From assembly GCF_050875635.1 (NCBI RefSeq), contig NZ_JBPAOH010000026.1, positions 8,264-72,263 of the forward strand: DNA of 64,000 bases. Reading direction: 5' to 3'. Made by a program: the position numbers and the translations under genes. Shown here piece after piece: positions 17,962-26,169 of this stretch. How positions within the stretch are numbered: the stretch's first letter is position 1; every line of letters begins with the position of its first letter. The notes beneath the pieces were generated by a model. That model saw nothing but the letters and a program-made list of their open reading frames with translations. It was not told the origin of the DNA and did not search any database. Origin of the DNA: Hassallia sp050875635. Lineage in GTDB: Bacteria; Cyanobacteriota; Cyanobacteriia; Cyanobacteriales; Nostocaceae.

Positions 17962-19023
17962 TTAACTTCGCCCAAATCCTTGACTCAGCGTAACTTTTGA
18001 CCAAACGAATAATTCACCATTTTCGCCACCAGCAGCAAGTAACTTACCTTGGGGATGCCAAGCTAGGCAAGAAAAGCCTGCTGATGCACCTGTAAGAACT
18101 TGCGATACTTGCTTGGCTTGATTCCACAAACACAGCCAGCCATCACTAGCAGCGGAAGCGAGAATAAAGCTGTTCGGTGCAAAGGCGATCGCCTGAATTA
18201 CATCCACATGATTTGTTAATACTGTCGCTTCCCATCCCAAAGCTTCATCTTCTAGCTTTTCCCAGGCTACAATTCCTTCAACGCTGGAAGAAGCGAGAAT
18301 CGGCGCACCTTCTTGGGTAGTAGCTTCTGACCATGCCAAATGGCGAATTTTACCCGGAAAACCACGCATTACCCAAGGGTCGGGATTATCCCATTCCAAC
18401 ACGGTAACGCTGCGATCCATGTTGCCAGAAGCGAGAAATTTACCATCAGGCGACCAAGCCATAGCTACACTAACAGTAGGCATTTCCAAAAAGTATGGTT
18501 CCTCATCCCAATTTTGAGAATTCCATACTTTTACGCCGTGATAACCGCTAACCGCTAAGTATTGTCCATCACTTCGCCAATCAATACTTAATACTGAGGA
18601 GTTGTGAAAATTTAGCGTGACAACTGTTTCCCCTAAGTCGGCATCCCACACTTGTACGTAACGCCCCAAACTAAAAGCTAACAAGTTGCTAGTATGACTC
18701 CAAGCCAGCTTGTCAACCCAAGCGGGGGCATTTTCCAAAGTAGCAATTAATTCACTTTGCCGCCAAATTTTCACCCTTCCATCTTGTCCCCCAACGGCTA
18801 AAAATTGCCCATCTGGGGAAAAGGCTAGACAGTTTAGTGATTCACCGTTACCAGCTTGGAGAATTGCTAAATCGCCATCAAGCCAAAGCGCGACTTCCCC
18901 GGCAGCAGAGGTTGCAGCTAAAGTTGTATTATTTGGCGACCAAGCGATCGCTGTCACATAATCTGAAAGCGTCCCGGAAAAGTGCTGCTCGAATTCTTTG
19001 GAATTGGCGGTTAGGGGGTTCAT
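17962..19023 (-). CDS. WD40 repeat protein linked to a COG0523 GTPase
   Basis: A 353-residue beta-propeller with about seven WD40 units: TAIAWSPNNTTLAATSAAGEVALW, CLAFSPDGQFLAVGGQDGRVKIW, SIDWRSDGQYLAVSGYHGVKVW and similar, ending CLAWHPQGKLLAAGGENGELFVW. No other domain is present. The frame is open 66 codons further upstream, but that part is a translated STRR (Pro-Cys-Leu-Val low complexity), so MNPLTANSKEFEQ at 19,023 is the start. It follows the COG0523 GTPase gene on the same strand; WD40-COG0523 pairs occur in cyanobacteria. It is probably a protein-interaction platform in zinc handling, which is inference from context. Confidence 0.85.
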   Translation of the reverse strand: MNPLTANSKEFEQHFSGTLSDYVTAIAWSPNNTTLAATSAAGEVALWLDGDLAILQAGNGESLNCLAFSPDGQFLAVGGQDGRVKIWRQSELIATLENAPAWVDKLAWSHTSNLLAFSLGRYVQVWDADLGETVVTLNFHNSSVLSIDWRSDGQYLAVSGYHGVKVWNSQNWDEEPYFLEMPTVSVAMAWSPDGKFLASGNMDRSVTVLEWDNPDPWVMRGFPGKIRHLAWSEATTQEGAPILASSSVEGIVAWEKLEDEALGWEATVLTNHVDVIQAIAFAPNSFILASAASDGWLCLWNQAKQVSQVLTGASAGFSCLAWHPQGKLLAAGGENGELFVWSKVTLSQGFGRS

Positions 19024-19206
19024 TGTGTGGGAGTGGAGAAGGGGCGACGGGTGTGGGAGACAAGGAGACAAGGGGCGACGGGTGTGGGGGACAAGGGGGA
19101 CAAGGGAGACAAGGGAGACAAGGGGACAAGGGGAACAAAAAAGAATTTTTCCCCCTCTCCTTGTCTCCCCCTCTCCTTGTCTCCTTGTCTCCCCATTCCC
19201 CATTCC
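19024..19206. repeat. STRR block between COG0523 and WD40 genes
   Basis: GGGGCGACGGGTGTGGG repeats and GGGAGACAA repeats (period 8-9), a core AAAAAAGAATTTTT, then CTCCTTGTCTCC and CCCCATT repeats. The arms are inverted relative to each other. It lies inside a likely operon and falsely extends the downstream reading frame. Confidence 0.75.
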
Positions 19207-19208
19207 TT

Positions 19209-20177
19209 TTAAATTAGGCAAGCACGGAAATTTTCTCTAAGTTTGGCTTCGTCGAGATTGCGACCGATGAAGACAAGTTCGTTTTTGCGGGTTTCGCTGG
19301 GTTTCCAAGGGCGATCGCCTTTACCATCAAATATCATATGCACTCCTTGGAACACAAAGCGATTATCTTCGCCGGCGATATTCAAAATACCTTTCATCCG
19401 AAAGATATCTGGTCCTTGGGTACGTAATAACTCGGATAGCCAATTATTTAATTTTTGTCCATCCACTTCGCCCTGTTCTACCAAAGCTACAGAATACACG
19501 CTTTCATCATGTTCGTGAGCATCTTCACCTAAGAAATTCGGGTCAATTTCCAAAGCGCGATCCAAATCAAAAGCTTGTACACCCAATAAAGCGTCCATTC
19601 CTAACTCAGAGTTGCGGGTACGGTAGATTTTCGCCATTGCATTCATCGACCGAATCCGCTTTTCTAATTCATCCAACTGTTCTGGTGCTACCAAATCAGT
19701 TTTATTTAATAAAATCACATCCGCAAAGGCAATTTGTTCTTGTGCTTCGTCTGCATCCCAATGTTGCCAGATATGCTTGGCATCGACAACTGTCACCACT
19801 GCATCTAAAGACAGTTGAGTTTGCATATCTTCATCAACAAAGAATGTCTGAATCACCGGTGCGGGGTCTGCTAATCCAGTAGTTTCAATTACTAAATGGT
19901 CAAATTTATCACGCCGCTTCATCAAGTTGCCGATGATGCGAATTAAGTCACCGCGCACTGTACAGCAGATGCAGCCGTTGTTCATTTCAAAGATTTCTTC
20001 ATCTGCATCGATAATTAATTGATTATCAATGCCTACTTCCCCAAATTCATTGACGATGACAGCGACTTTCTTGCCGTGTTCGTAGGTGAGGATGTGATTG
20101 AGAAGCGTTGTTTTCCCTGCACCCAGGTAGCCCGTCAGAACGGTTACAGGCACTGTATTCGGTGTTTCCGTAAACAT
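19209..20177 (-). CDS. COG0523 (CobW/ZNG1-like) GTPase, putative zinc metallochaperone
   Basis: G3E-family P-loop GTPase, 322 residues. Motifs: Walker A GYLGAGKTT (16-24), the metal-binding CxCC in NNGCICC (Cys69, Cys71, Cys72), Walker B-like ETTGLADPAP (97-106) and the guanine motif NKTD (157-160). A short acidic-His stretch EDAHEHDES near 216-224 may add metal ligands, and the C-terminal CobW_C domain follows (from about 226). COG0523 members with this motif deliver zinc to client enzymes during shortage. Its promoter region contains a Zur-like sequence, and it is divergent from an all3515-family gene that has a clearer Zur box. Confidence 0.9.
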   Translation of the reverse strand: MFTETPNTVPVTVLTGYLGAGKTTLLNHILTYEHGKKVAVIVNEFGEVGIDNQLIIDADEEIFEMNNGCICCTVRGDLIRIIGNLMKRRDKFDHLVIETTGLADPAPVIQTFFVDEDMQTQLSLDAVVTVVDAKHIWQHWDADEAQEQIAFADVILLNKTDLVAPEQLDELEKRIRSMNAMAKIYRTRNSELGMDALLGVQAFDLDRALEIDPNFLGEDAHEHDESVYSVALVEQGEVDGQKLNNWLSELLRTQGPDIFRMKGILNIAGEDNRFVFQGVHMIFDGKGDRPWKPSETRKNELVFIGRNLDEAKLRENFRACLI

Positions 20178-20202
20178 ACTCTGAATGCCTTTTTTTCACC
20201 TT

Positions 20203-20229
20203 TTAGATTATCATTACCACCTATCATAA
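20203..20229. promoter_or_regulatory. Possible Zur site upstream of the COG0523 gene
   Basis: The region reads AGATTATCATTACC then ACCTATCATAAG; both parts contain TATCAT, i.e. two TGATA-type half-sites on the minus strand, 26-52 bp before the start codon. The spacing does not match a perfect 7-1-7 palindrome, so this is tentative. Confidence 0.35.
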
Positions 20230-20398
20230 GTCTTTTTATATTTTTGTGGTGATTTATTGTTTGTTGAGTTGGCAGAACAGCTTATTGAAACAATTTAATT
20301 TTTATACATCTGCCAATAGAAATATATATTAAAAAATTTGCCAAAAATAGGATTGACAATTTGTAACAAATCGTTAATTGACAGGAAGATTAAATTTA

Positions 20399-20413
20399 TG
20401 ATAATCATTCTTA
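20399..20413. promoter_or_regulatory. Candidate Zur box upstream of the all3515-family gene
   Basis: TGATAATCATTCTTA, preceded by ATTTA: one perfect TGATAAT half-site, a central C, and a second half with two mismatches to ATTATCA. It lies 33-47 bp before the GTG start. The product's family is known to be Zur-repressed in Anabaena, which supports the call. Confidence 0.55.
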
Positions 20414-20445
20414 TAAAGCAATGAATTATACTTTTCTGGAGATAC

Positions 20446-21387
20446 GTGGTGGTTTTAAATAACACTACTGGCTCAAAAAAGTCAGGGACTCAAACAGGGC
20501 AAGCGATCGCATCTATTGCAGTCAGCTTTTTGGCTGCTAGTGGGGTTTTATCTACTACTTTCGCACCGGCACAAGCTCATGGTAATGATACCGACCATGA
20601 CCACACCGAATTTTTCATCGGGTTAGATAATTTAGATGTTCTCAACCGAGGGACATACACTGGATTAGACAACCCGAACTACAATCGTCTGACCTATTTG
20701 TTTGCACATCGGGAAGAAGACCCGACAACGAATCATTTCCACGGTATTGGTGCTTATAGCTACTCAGGAACTGTAGACAGTCCAATTATTAATTCAACCA
20801 GTACAAATAATAGAATTCCGGAGATTTCTACAAAACAGCCACCGCTAACATTGTTACCTGGGACAGGAATTTATCGCGATCGCTTGATTAGCGGTTTAAC
20901 AAACGACGAGTACAGCAATCTGAAGATAGAACCTATAGCGTCTCTAAAAAATTCTCCAGAACTAGAAGAGCAGTATTTGTACAATAGCTCTAATGGTCGC
21001 TGGCAGCGATCGCTTGAGGGTGCAACAATTGGTTTACAATTAGCTTCAATTAGCAGTGGATTGAATATTGTTGATTCAGCAGGGGTTGATATCCTCAAGT
21101 CAGTTGGCGATATTTATACAATCGGCAGCGGTGATAATTTTTCGTTCACCCCTACTTTTTGGACTGACAAGGCTGCACCACTAGGAACTTACTCAGCAAC
21201 ATTCAAACTAGTGGATTTAGGTACTGACAATAATCGCACTGCCTTTAAAGAGTCTGGCACATTCAGTTTAGATTTTCAAGTCAAGAAAGTGCCTGAACCG
21301 TCAGCTATTCTTGGTCTTGGCATAATTGGTCTACTAGCAGTTTCTCTTTCTCAACTCAAGAAACGTACTAGCAGTAGCTTAAATTAA
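20446..21387 (+). CDS. all3515-family Zur-repressed PEP-CTERM protein
   Basis: A 313-residue exported protein with an N-terminal signal peptide (hydrophobic core IASIAVSFLAASGVLSTTFA, cleavage after PAQA), a His/Asp-rich start of the mature chain (HGNDTDHDHTEF), a further NHFHGIG segment, and a C-terminal PEP-CTERM sorting signal: VPEPSAILG, a membrane helix and a KKR basic end. The His-rich part could hold zinc. The family name comes from the Anabaena protein controlled by Zur, and a Zur-like site precedes the gene here. GTG start at 20,446 with GGAG just upstream. Divergent from the COG0523 gene, giving a coherent zinc-starvation locus. Confidence 0.82.
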   Translation: MVVLNNTTGSKKSGTQTGQAIASIAVSFLAASGVLSTTFAPAQAHGNDTDHDHTEFFIGLDNLDVLNRGTYTGLDNPNYNRLTYLFAHREEDPTTNHFHGIGAYSYSGTVDSPIINSTSTNNRIPEISTKQPPLTLLPGTGIYRDRLISGLTNDEYSNLKIEPIASLKNSPELEEQYLYNSSNGRWQRSLEGATIGLQLASISSGLNIVDSAGVDILKSVGDIYTIGSGDNFSFTPTFWTDKAAPLGTYSATFKLVDLGTDNNRTAFKESGTFSLDFQVKKVPEPSAILGLGIIGLLAVSLSQLKKRTSSSLN

Positions 21388-21456
21388 TCTCTAGCCTCGC
21401 ATCAATAAGTTAGGTTGGTCAGATTCGGTGACTTCGCAGAAGTTGTCGGGAATTTC

Positions 21457-22353
21457 TCAGCCCAAAAAATCCTGAACTGCTTCTATAACGACTGCGGGGT
21501 ATTCTTCATGCAGTCCCAGAGAACCAGGGATAACAGCGCTTTTAACTCCTGGCAAAGCTGCCAAAGCCTCCATATCTGCTTTTGATTTGGGGGGACTAGA
21601 TTCGCCAATTATCACCATTAGCGGTACAGACAAGCGTTTTGCAAGTGCGAGAAAATCAGCTTGGCTGCGTACTGCGTCGAGGTTGCCGGTGACGAAAGCT
21701 GCGGGAGCAAATCTTGCTCCTGGCTTTTGAGTATTGCGCCACTTATGTTGAATGAAGCTGGGTGTGAGTATAGCAGGATCGGCGTAAACGTGGCGACGGT
21801 ACATCAAACTTAAGAAAGATGGTGTAGTGTTGAGCTTGTAGAGAGCTTGACCGAGAATAGGCGATCGCACTAATCCTCTTACCATACCCGCAATCTGCTG
21901 ACTTGCCCCCATTGTCGGCAAAGGACCTCGCCAAGTCGGTGCTAACAACACAATTCGCGAAACAACATCTGGCTGATTAACAGCTAATTGCAGCACATAA
22001 CTGGCAGCATGTCCGGCTCCAATTACTGCAATTGGCGTATTAAAAATCGATTTGACAAAATTTTGCAGAAATTGGTGATATAATTCAGGTCGATAATCTA
22101 AACTGGCGCGTGACGATTCGCCAAAACCAAGCCAATCTACAGCGACAACTTGAAAATGTGGAGATAAAAGCTTGGCAAGTTCGCCCATTTCCGATCGCAT
22201 GGAAACAGTACTGAAAGCTGGAAGCAATAATATCGGCGAACCTGTACCCAAAGTTTCATAAACAACGCGCAATTGCTGGTTTTCCCAGTTCCAGAAATAT
22301 TCTTGAACTACACCACCAATGCCGACAGCAGAAGATAATAAATCAGTTGACAT
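21457..22353 (-). CDS. Alpha/beta-hydrolase-fold protein lacking the serine nucleophile
   Basis: A 298-residue protein with the alpha/beta-hydrolase layout: oxyanion region LLLPAFSTVS, the VVAVDWLGFGESSR strand-turn (about 69-82), the nucleophile elbow AVIGAGHAAS (110-118), and C-terminal VIIGESSPP and SLGLHEEYP with the expected histidine. The elbow normally reads G-x-S-x-G; here the serine position is Gly114, so classical esterase activity is unlikely. Related cyanobacterial proteins carry the same kind of substitution as far as I recall. Convergent with the all3515-family gene. Substrate unknown; start at 22,353 gives a natural N-terminus. Confidence 0.8.
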   Translation of the reverse strand: MSTDLLSSAVGIGGVVQEYFWNWENQQLRVVYETLGTGSPILLLPAFSTVSMRSEMGELAKLLSPHFQVVAVDWLGFGESSRASLDYRPELYHQFLQNFVKSIFNTPIAVIGAGHAASYVLQLAVNQPDVVSRIVLLAPTWRGPLPTMGASQQIAGMVRGLVRSPILGQALYKLNTTPSFLSLMYRRHVYADPAILTPSFIQHKWRNTQKPGARFAPAAFVTGNLDAVRSQADFLALAKRLSVPLMVIIGESSPPKSKADMEALAALPGVKSAVIPGSLGLHEEYPAVVIEAVQDFLG

Positions 22354-22500
22354 CAGACTAAATTTTAATAGTTATTAGTAGTTATTAATAGATAAGTAGG
22401 TTGGCGGTATTAAATCTAACTATGTTGATTGATGGAAATAGGTTTACATACATTTAAATCAACCCTTGTGTGCTTTTTACATATCTTTAAAAACTTTTGT

Positions 22501-23106
22501 TTATATAGTGATGTCTTTTACTAGTTTATTCCATTTTTTTTCTCCGCACAAAGAGTATCCTTCTGTATCAACATATCTTATTAGACGATCAAATGCTGGT
22601 AAAACAGAGTTAAGCTTAATATTACTATAGTCTGTTTGAATAACGTTATTGGTCGGTATCTCTCTTTGAAAAACTAAGGTTGTTTGATAGATTTTAAGTA
22701 AAAAATTACCGGAAAATTTTCTGGAAGTAAATTTCTACGTTAGTGGACTAAGAACTATATTTTCTACTGCTCTTGCACTTATGTGATCCACTCCAGAAAA
22801 TCCATATTGGTTAACTACTAATGAACCTGAACTTCTATCCTGAACTATCTTGCCAATGTAAGCGATAGTATTGCTATTCATTAAAAGTTCATTCCTCATG
22901 CTGATTAGCATTGAAATAAACTCTTCTTTTTGTTTATATGTTTCATATATAAAAAGACCTACTTGTGCTAGAAAAAATCCTAATAATGTACCGATTAAAG
23001 TTGTTATCAAATTTGGCACTTTCGATTGAGGTAGATAACCTACTGGTAAAATAATTATACATAAAATTCCCAATAATAACAGTGCTCTTCCTAATAACGA
23101 TTCCAT
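22501..23106 (-). pseudogene. Two-TM membrane protein gene interrupted by an in-frame TAG
   Basis: The first 123 codons give two hydrophobic segments (LLLLGILCIIILPVGYL and LITTLIGTLLGFFLAQVGLFI) and a helical tail; then TAG at 22,735-22,737. The same frame stays open for 77 more codons (KFTSRKFSGNFLLKIYQ to GEKKWNKLVKDITI) and ends with TAA at 22,501. A 200-residue protein interrupted by one nonsense codon (CAG to TAG would do) is the simplest reading. The family is not recognised, but proteins with two N-terminal membrane helices and a long soluble tail are common. The alternative is that the 123-residue form is the true protein and the tail is fortuitous. Confidence 0.55.
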
Positions 23107-23403
23107 AATGTTTGTTTTCTTAACGAAGCGAGAAAAGTAAACAACTATAACTCAAACATTTTGCCTTTATTGAGTTTTAATTTACAGATGAGTAGGTTGG
23201 CATTACCCAGTTCAACTCTAGTTAATTTATGAATTTATATCCGTCTAAATAAACCCTTAATTGATGTTTACATATTTCTCAAAAATTGTGTTGATTTCGA
23301 TCTAACTACTTAATAACGAGATAGATAATTGGTAATAGGTAAAGAAGTTGACATATCATCTATTACCAATTATAATTATCTATCTTTAGCTGCACTTATC
23401 TGT
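23107..23403. other. Intergenic region without gene
   Basis: About 300 bp of AT-rich sequence. The segment AGATAATTGGTAATAGGTAAAG is answered by an inverted TATTACCAATTATAATTATC at 23,362-23,382, giving a long imperfect hairpin downstream of sufE. No coding potential. Confidence 0.4.
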
Positions 23404-23844
23404 TTAGTTAGACATATCTAACTTACATTCCAGGGCTTTTTTTTGCATGGTTTTGAAAATGTTGTAAAACCCATTAGCGCGGGAAGGTGTCAGGCTAACA
23501 TTTAAACCAGTTTCTTGGATAAAATCTGGAGTTAGTTGGACAATTTCCGTAGGTGTTAGTCCATTCAACCCTTCAACCAAAAGTCCTACTAATCCTTTGG
23601 TTAACTGAGAATCAGAATCACCTTGAAAAACCACCTTATCATCATCCAGGTTTGCTGTGATATAAACCTGAGAAACGCAACCTGGAACTTTGTTTTCTGG
23701 TATTTTATCAGATAAAGGAAACTCTTTGAGCTTCTGTCCGTACCAAATTAACTGTTCGTAGCGTCGCTTTGGTTCAGAAGCGCGTTGAAAGCGTTGAACT
23801 ATTTTAGCAAGAGCTGGTGGCAAGGAGTCTATAGTCGAGGACAT
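23404..23844 (-). CDS. sufE: SufE-like sulfur acceptor / cysteine desulfuration protein
   Basis: Takes persulfide sulfur from cysteine desulfurase SufS and passes it to the Fe-S scaffold. The 146-residue protein has the invariant acceptor cysteine Cys56 in VPGCVSQVY and the typical core RYEQLIWYGQKLKEFP, then VVFQGDSDSQLTKGLVGLLVEGLNGLTP. Length is normal for cyanobacterial SufE. It stands alone here; suf genes are elsewhere. The start at 23,844 is the natural N-terminus. Confidence 0.92.
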   Translation of the reverse strand: MSSTIDSLPPALAKIVQRFQRASEPKRRYEQLIWYGQKLKEFPLSDKIPENKVPGCVSQVYITANLDDDKVVFQGDSDSQLTKGLVGLLVEGLNGLTPTEIVQLTPDFIQETGLNVSLTPSRANGFYNIFKTMQKKALECKLDMSN

Positions 23845-24075
23845 AACAAAGGCAGGAAATAATCGCTATCACCTTGAGTTTAGATTATCCTTGGGGTGTT
23901 GGTTGCCGCGCCAAGAAGAAAATTCGGCAAGTTATGAATATGGTAAAGCAAATAAATAAGAAGGAAGAAGGCAGAATTCAGGAGTCAAGTAAGAGGCAGA
24001 AGGCAGGGAGAAGGGAGCAGGGGGGGGAACAACCCCATACTTAAAAGTAGGGGCTTGTAATAAAGTTTTAAGGGA

Positions 24076-24320
24076 GACCGCTCCCGGCACGAGGCAGACC
24101 GCTCCCGGCACGAGGGAAACCGCTCCCGGCACGAGGGAAACCGCTCCCGGCACGAGAAAGACCGCTCCCGGCACGAGGCAGACCGCTCCCGTTACAAGGG
24201 AAACCGCTCCCGGCACGAGGCAGACCGCTCCCGGCACGAGAAAGACCGCTCCCGGCACGAGAAAGACCGCTCCCGTCACGAGGGAAACCGCTCCCGTTAC
24301 GAAACAGACCGCTTCAGTTT
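24076..24320. repeat. 21-bp minisatellite, 12 tandem copies
   Basis: Unit ACCGCTCCCGGCACGAG plus a four-base variable spacer (GGCA, GGAA, AAAG). Copies begin every 21 bp from 24,076 to 24,307; a few carry GTTAC or GTCAC instead of GGCAC. Because 21 is a multiple of three, the minus strand is open across the array (repeating L-V-P-G-A-V-x), but the flanks look non-coding and no start or family supports a protein. Not CRISPR: the repeats abut with no unique spacers. Confidence 0.85.
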
Positions 24321-24412
24321 GTTGGGGAGTGTGTAGACGCAAAGCGATTTGTTGCTAGATATCGCTGCGTAGGCAAAACTCAACTTAGGCGATCGCAGTT
24401 TTTGAATTGTAC

Positions 24413-24432
24413 AGACGTTCCAATGGAACGTC
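24413..24432. repeat. Degenerate GACGTTCCA palindrome
   Basis: GACGTTCCA / TGGAACGTC, followed by TCTACCGC. It is a shortened copy of the palindrome at 13,066-13,094 and lies 26 bp past the end of the hypothetical gene at 24,459, so it may end that transcript. Confidence 0.6.
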
Positions 24433-24458
24433 TCTACCGCTTTTCCTAACTTTTTGTA

Positions 24459-24860
24459 CTAGTGATTTGCTTTTTTGTGCAGTTTAAAAGTTTGAGCATC
24501 CCAAGCCCAAAGGTGATAATCTTCATCTTGGGGTCGTTGGTAAAAGATACGATATCCGTCATCAATGCTTGCACGCTTGCAACCAAACAGTAGTTTTATC
24601 ATCTGCTTGCAGCTTTCTTGTGTCTCCACAAGCATTTCGCACTCGTAATATTTGACATTTGAGATGGTGCGGATTCCCTTATATGCTAGCTTTTCACAGT
24701 AAAACTCAATATTTTCGTCTTTTTGCCAAACAAAATTAGCGGTTCCGTTGTCGGCTAAAACGAACGTTCCGATGTTGGGTGCGAGGTAGACTATGTTGGG
24801 CGGTGGACTAGCGGCAAAGTTATAGTCTACAATCGCCGTGCCAAAGGTTTGGAGAAACAT
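24459..24860 (-). CDS. Hypothetical protein (133 aa)
   Basis: The 133-residue reading is compositionally normal for a soluble protein, with many aromatic residues and five Cys (YCEKL, YYECEML, ESCKQM, FGCKRA). No membrane segment, signal peptide or motif that I recognise. Downstream there is a hairpin and then the 21-bp minisatellite. The start at 24,860 gives MFLQTFGTAIVDYNF. It has no obvious partner gene; function unknown. Confidence 0.55.
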   Translation of the reverse strand: MFLQTFGTAIVDYNFAASPPPNIVYLAPNIGTFVLADNGTANFVWQKDENIEFYCEKLAYKGIRTISNVKYYECEMLVETQESCKQMIKLLFGCKRASIDDGYRIFYQRPQDEDYHLWAWDAQTFKLHKKANH

Positions 24861-24979
24861 AAGACTTATTAAAATGAGTTTTGTGTTTCCTCATTTTGGG
24901 TAATCCGTAGATTTTCTGACAGTACCCTTAAGAGTACCTTTTTTGATTTATCTTTCGTACAATTCTCGTCGCTTCGCTC

Positions 24980-25170
24980 GTGGGTGTGGGGTGCGGGGTG
25001 CGGGGTGTGGGGTGTGACTTTCATGTTTTGTACATTCCACACTCACACAGCAATTCGGTTTAAAACCCCACAACCATGAGTACGGTGTCTTCAATTGCTT
25101 AGATGCCTTCCCTCTCCAATTGACCCCTACACCCTACACCCTACACCCTACACCCTGTTCAATTTGTGGG
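24980..25170. repeat. GTGTGGG / ACACCCT heptamer STRRs
   Basis: Left part GGGTGTGGGGTGCGGGGTGC (about 24,981-25,012), right part four ACACCCT heptamers (about 25,130-25,157) with the inverse GGGGTGTGG just after. Between them lies unrelated sequence. Intergenic, upstream of psaK. Confidence 0.65.
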
Positions 25171-25340
25171 GTGTGGAAAGCTATTACGATAACAAGCGAG
25201 TGAGAAAGAGCAAAACGGTAATTATATGAAGTTATGACAAAATATGTAAACTCTTGATGCAAATTCCCAGTTTACTGTTGAATTTGTTTGCGAAAAATTC
25301 AGATTATATTTTTATTCAATAAAATTTTGGAGAAAATCAG

Positions 25341-25604
25341 TTGATTACATCCACCTTGCTTGCTACTTTTGCCACAACCCCGTTGTATTGGAGTCCGATA
25401 GTAGGGATAATTATGATTCTCTGCAACGTGATTGCGATCGCTTTCGCAAAATCTACCATTAAGTATCCCAGTTCCGAACCAGCTTTACCTTCATCCAAGT
25501 TTTTTGGTGGTTTTGGTTTACCTGCGCTATTAGCAACTACTTCCTTTGGTCATTTATTAGGTGTAGGGGTAATCTTAGGGCTGCATAACCTCGGTCAACT
25601 CTAA
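25341..25604 (+). CDS. psaK: Photosystem I reaction centre subunit PsaK
   Basis: Peripheral PSI subunit in the thylakoid membrane, binding chlorophylls and carotenoids and linking the core to antenna. The 87-residue protein has two membrane helices (WSPIVGIIMILCNVIAIAFA and PALLATTSFGHLLGVGVILGL) joined by the family loop KYPSSEPALPSSKFFGGFG. The start is TTG at 25,341, eight bases after GGAG, giving the usual MITSTLLA N-terminus. A strong terminator follows at 25,651. Confidence 0.95.
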   Translation: MITSTLLATFATTPLYWSPIVGIIMILCNVIAIAFAKSTIKYPSSEPALPSSKFFGGFGLPALLATTSFGHLLGVGVILGLHNLGQL

Positions 25605-25650
25605 ATTTTTCCCGAATTTCATCTGAATTTGATTATTTTGAGACAAAATA

Positions 25651-25685
25651 AGAGCCAGAAAAGTTACTTTCTGGCTCTTTTTCAA
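25651..25685 (+). terminator. Rho-independent terminator of psaK
   Basis: AGAGCCAGAAA and TTTCTGGCTCT form an 11-bp stem around AGTTAC, followed by TTTTC. It lies 47 bp past the psaK stop. Confidence 0.85.
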
Positions 25686-25803
25686 GTAATTGTTCGTATT
25701 CTGCCCTATGTATAGCTGGCTTTTTATATTACATGAATAAGTTTGTAGTAAGGACTTTAGTCCTTGATTTGAGCGCTTTAGCGCTCACTACGAACCTCAC
25801 ATA

Positions 25804-26169
25804 CTAACTTGCCATCTGAGTCAAACCGTGAATCTGACGTACAGCATTGATGCAGGCAGGACAATCACAGCCAAATAATTTTATTGCCTCATCGCTTTCA
25901 GCGTCGGTGAATTCTAGCTCAGTAATCTGATTTGGTTGAACTGGTGCTACTTTAACTGCTGGTTTAGCTTGAGTAGCATTACTATTGCTAACTCTTTCAC
26001 ACGCAAAACGAGGAGTTGCTGTGTGGGGATCTCGCACGCATGAAAGACGGGTTCCGGGTGGGGTGCCTGTTTGACTTGCATGAGCAGGCTGGGTCATCAT
26101 GACTATAGACAATATGGAGCTAAACAGTACAGGACTAGAAAGCAAGGTGAGGACAAATTTTTTGTTCAT
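25804..26169 (-). CDS. Small exported protein with C-terminal GCxCxxC motif (paralogue 3)
   Basis: A 121-residue protein with a signal peptide (MNKKFVLTLLSSPVLFSSIL, cleavage after AHA), a middle part with two extra cysteines (Cys44, Cys57) and the shared terminal motif IKLFGCDCPACINAVRQIHG (Cys101, Cys103, Cys106). Same plan as the two genes at 17.2-17.8 kb but longer. It stands alone between psaK and dapB. Function unknown; metal binding is suggested by the CxCxxC cluster and by the zinc context of the paralogues. No Zur-like site is obvious before this copy. Confidence 0.72.
   Translation of the reverse strand: MNKKFVLTLLSSPVLFSSILSIVMMTQPAHASQTGTPPGTRLSCVRDPHTATPRFACERVSNSNATQAKPAVKVAPVQPNQITELEFTDAESDEAIKLFGCDCPACINAVRQIHGLTQMAS

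Noticed and set aside
24076..24320. Possible CRISPR array
   Set aside because: The 21-bp units abut directly, the variable part is only four bases and drawn from three variants, and no cas genes are present.
23932..24342. 136-codon minus-strand frame across the minisatellite
   Set aside because: It is a by-product of a 21-bp repeat free of stops; no family, start signal or sensible composition.
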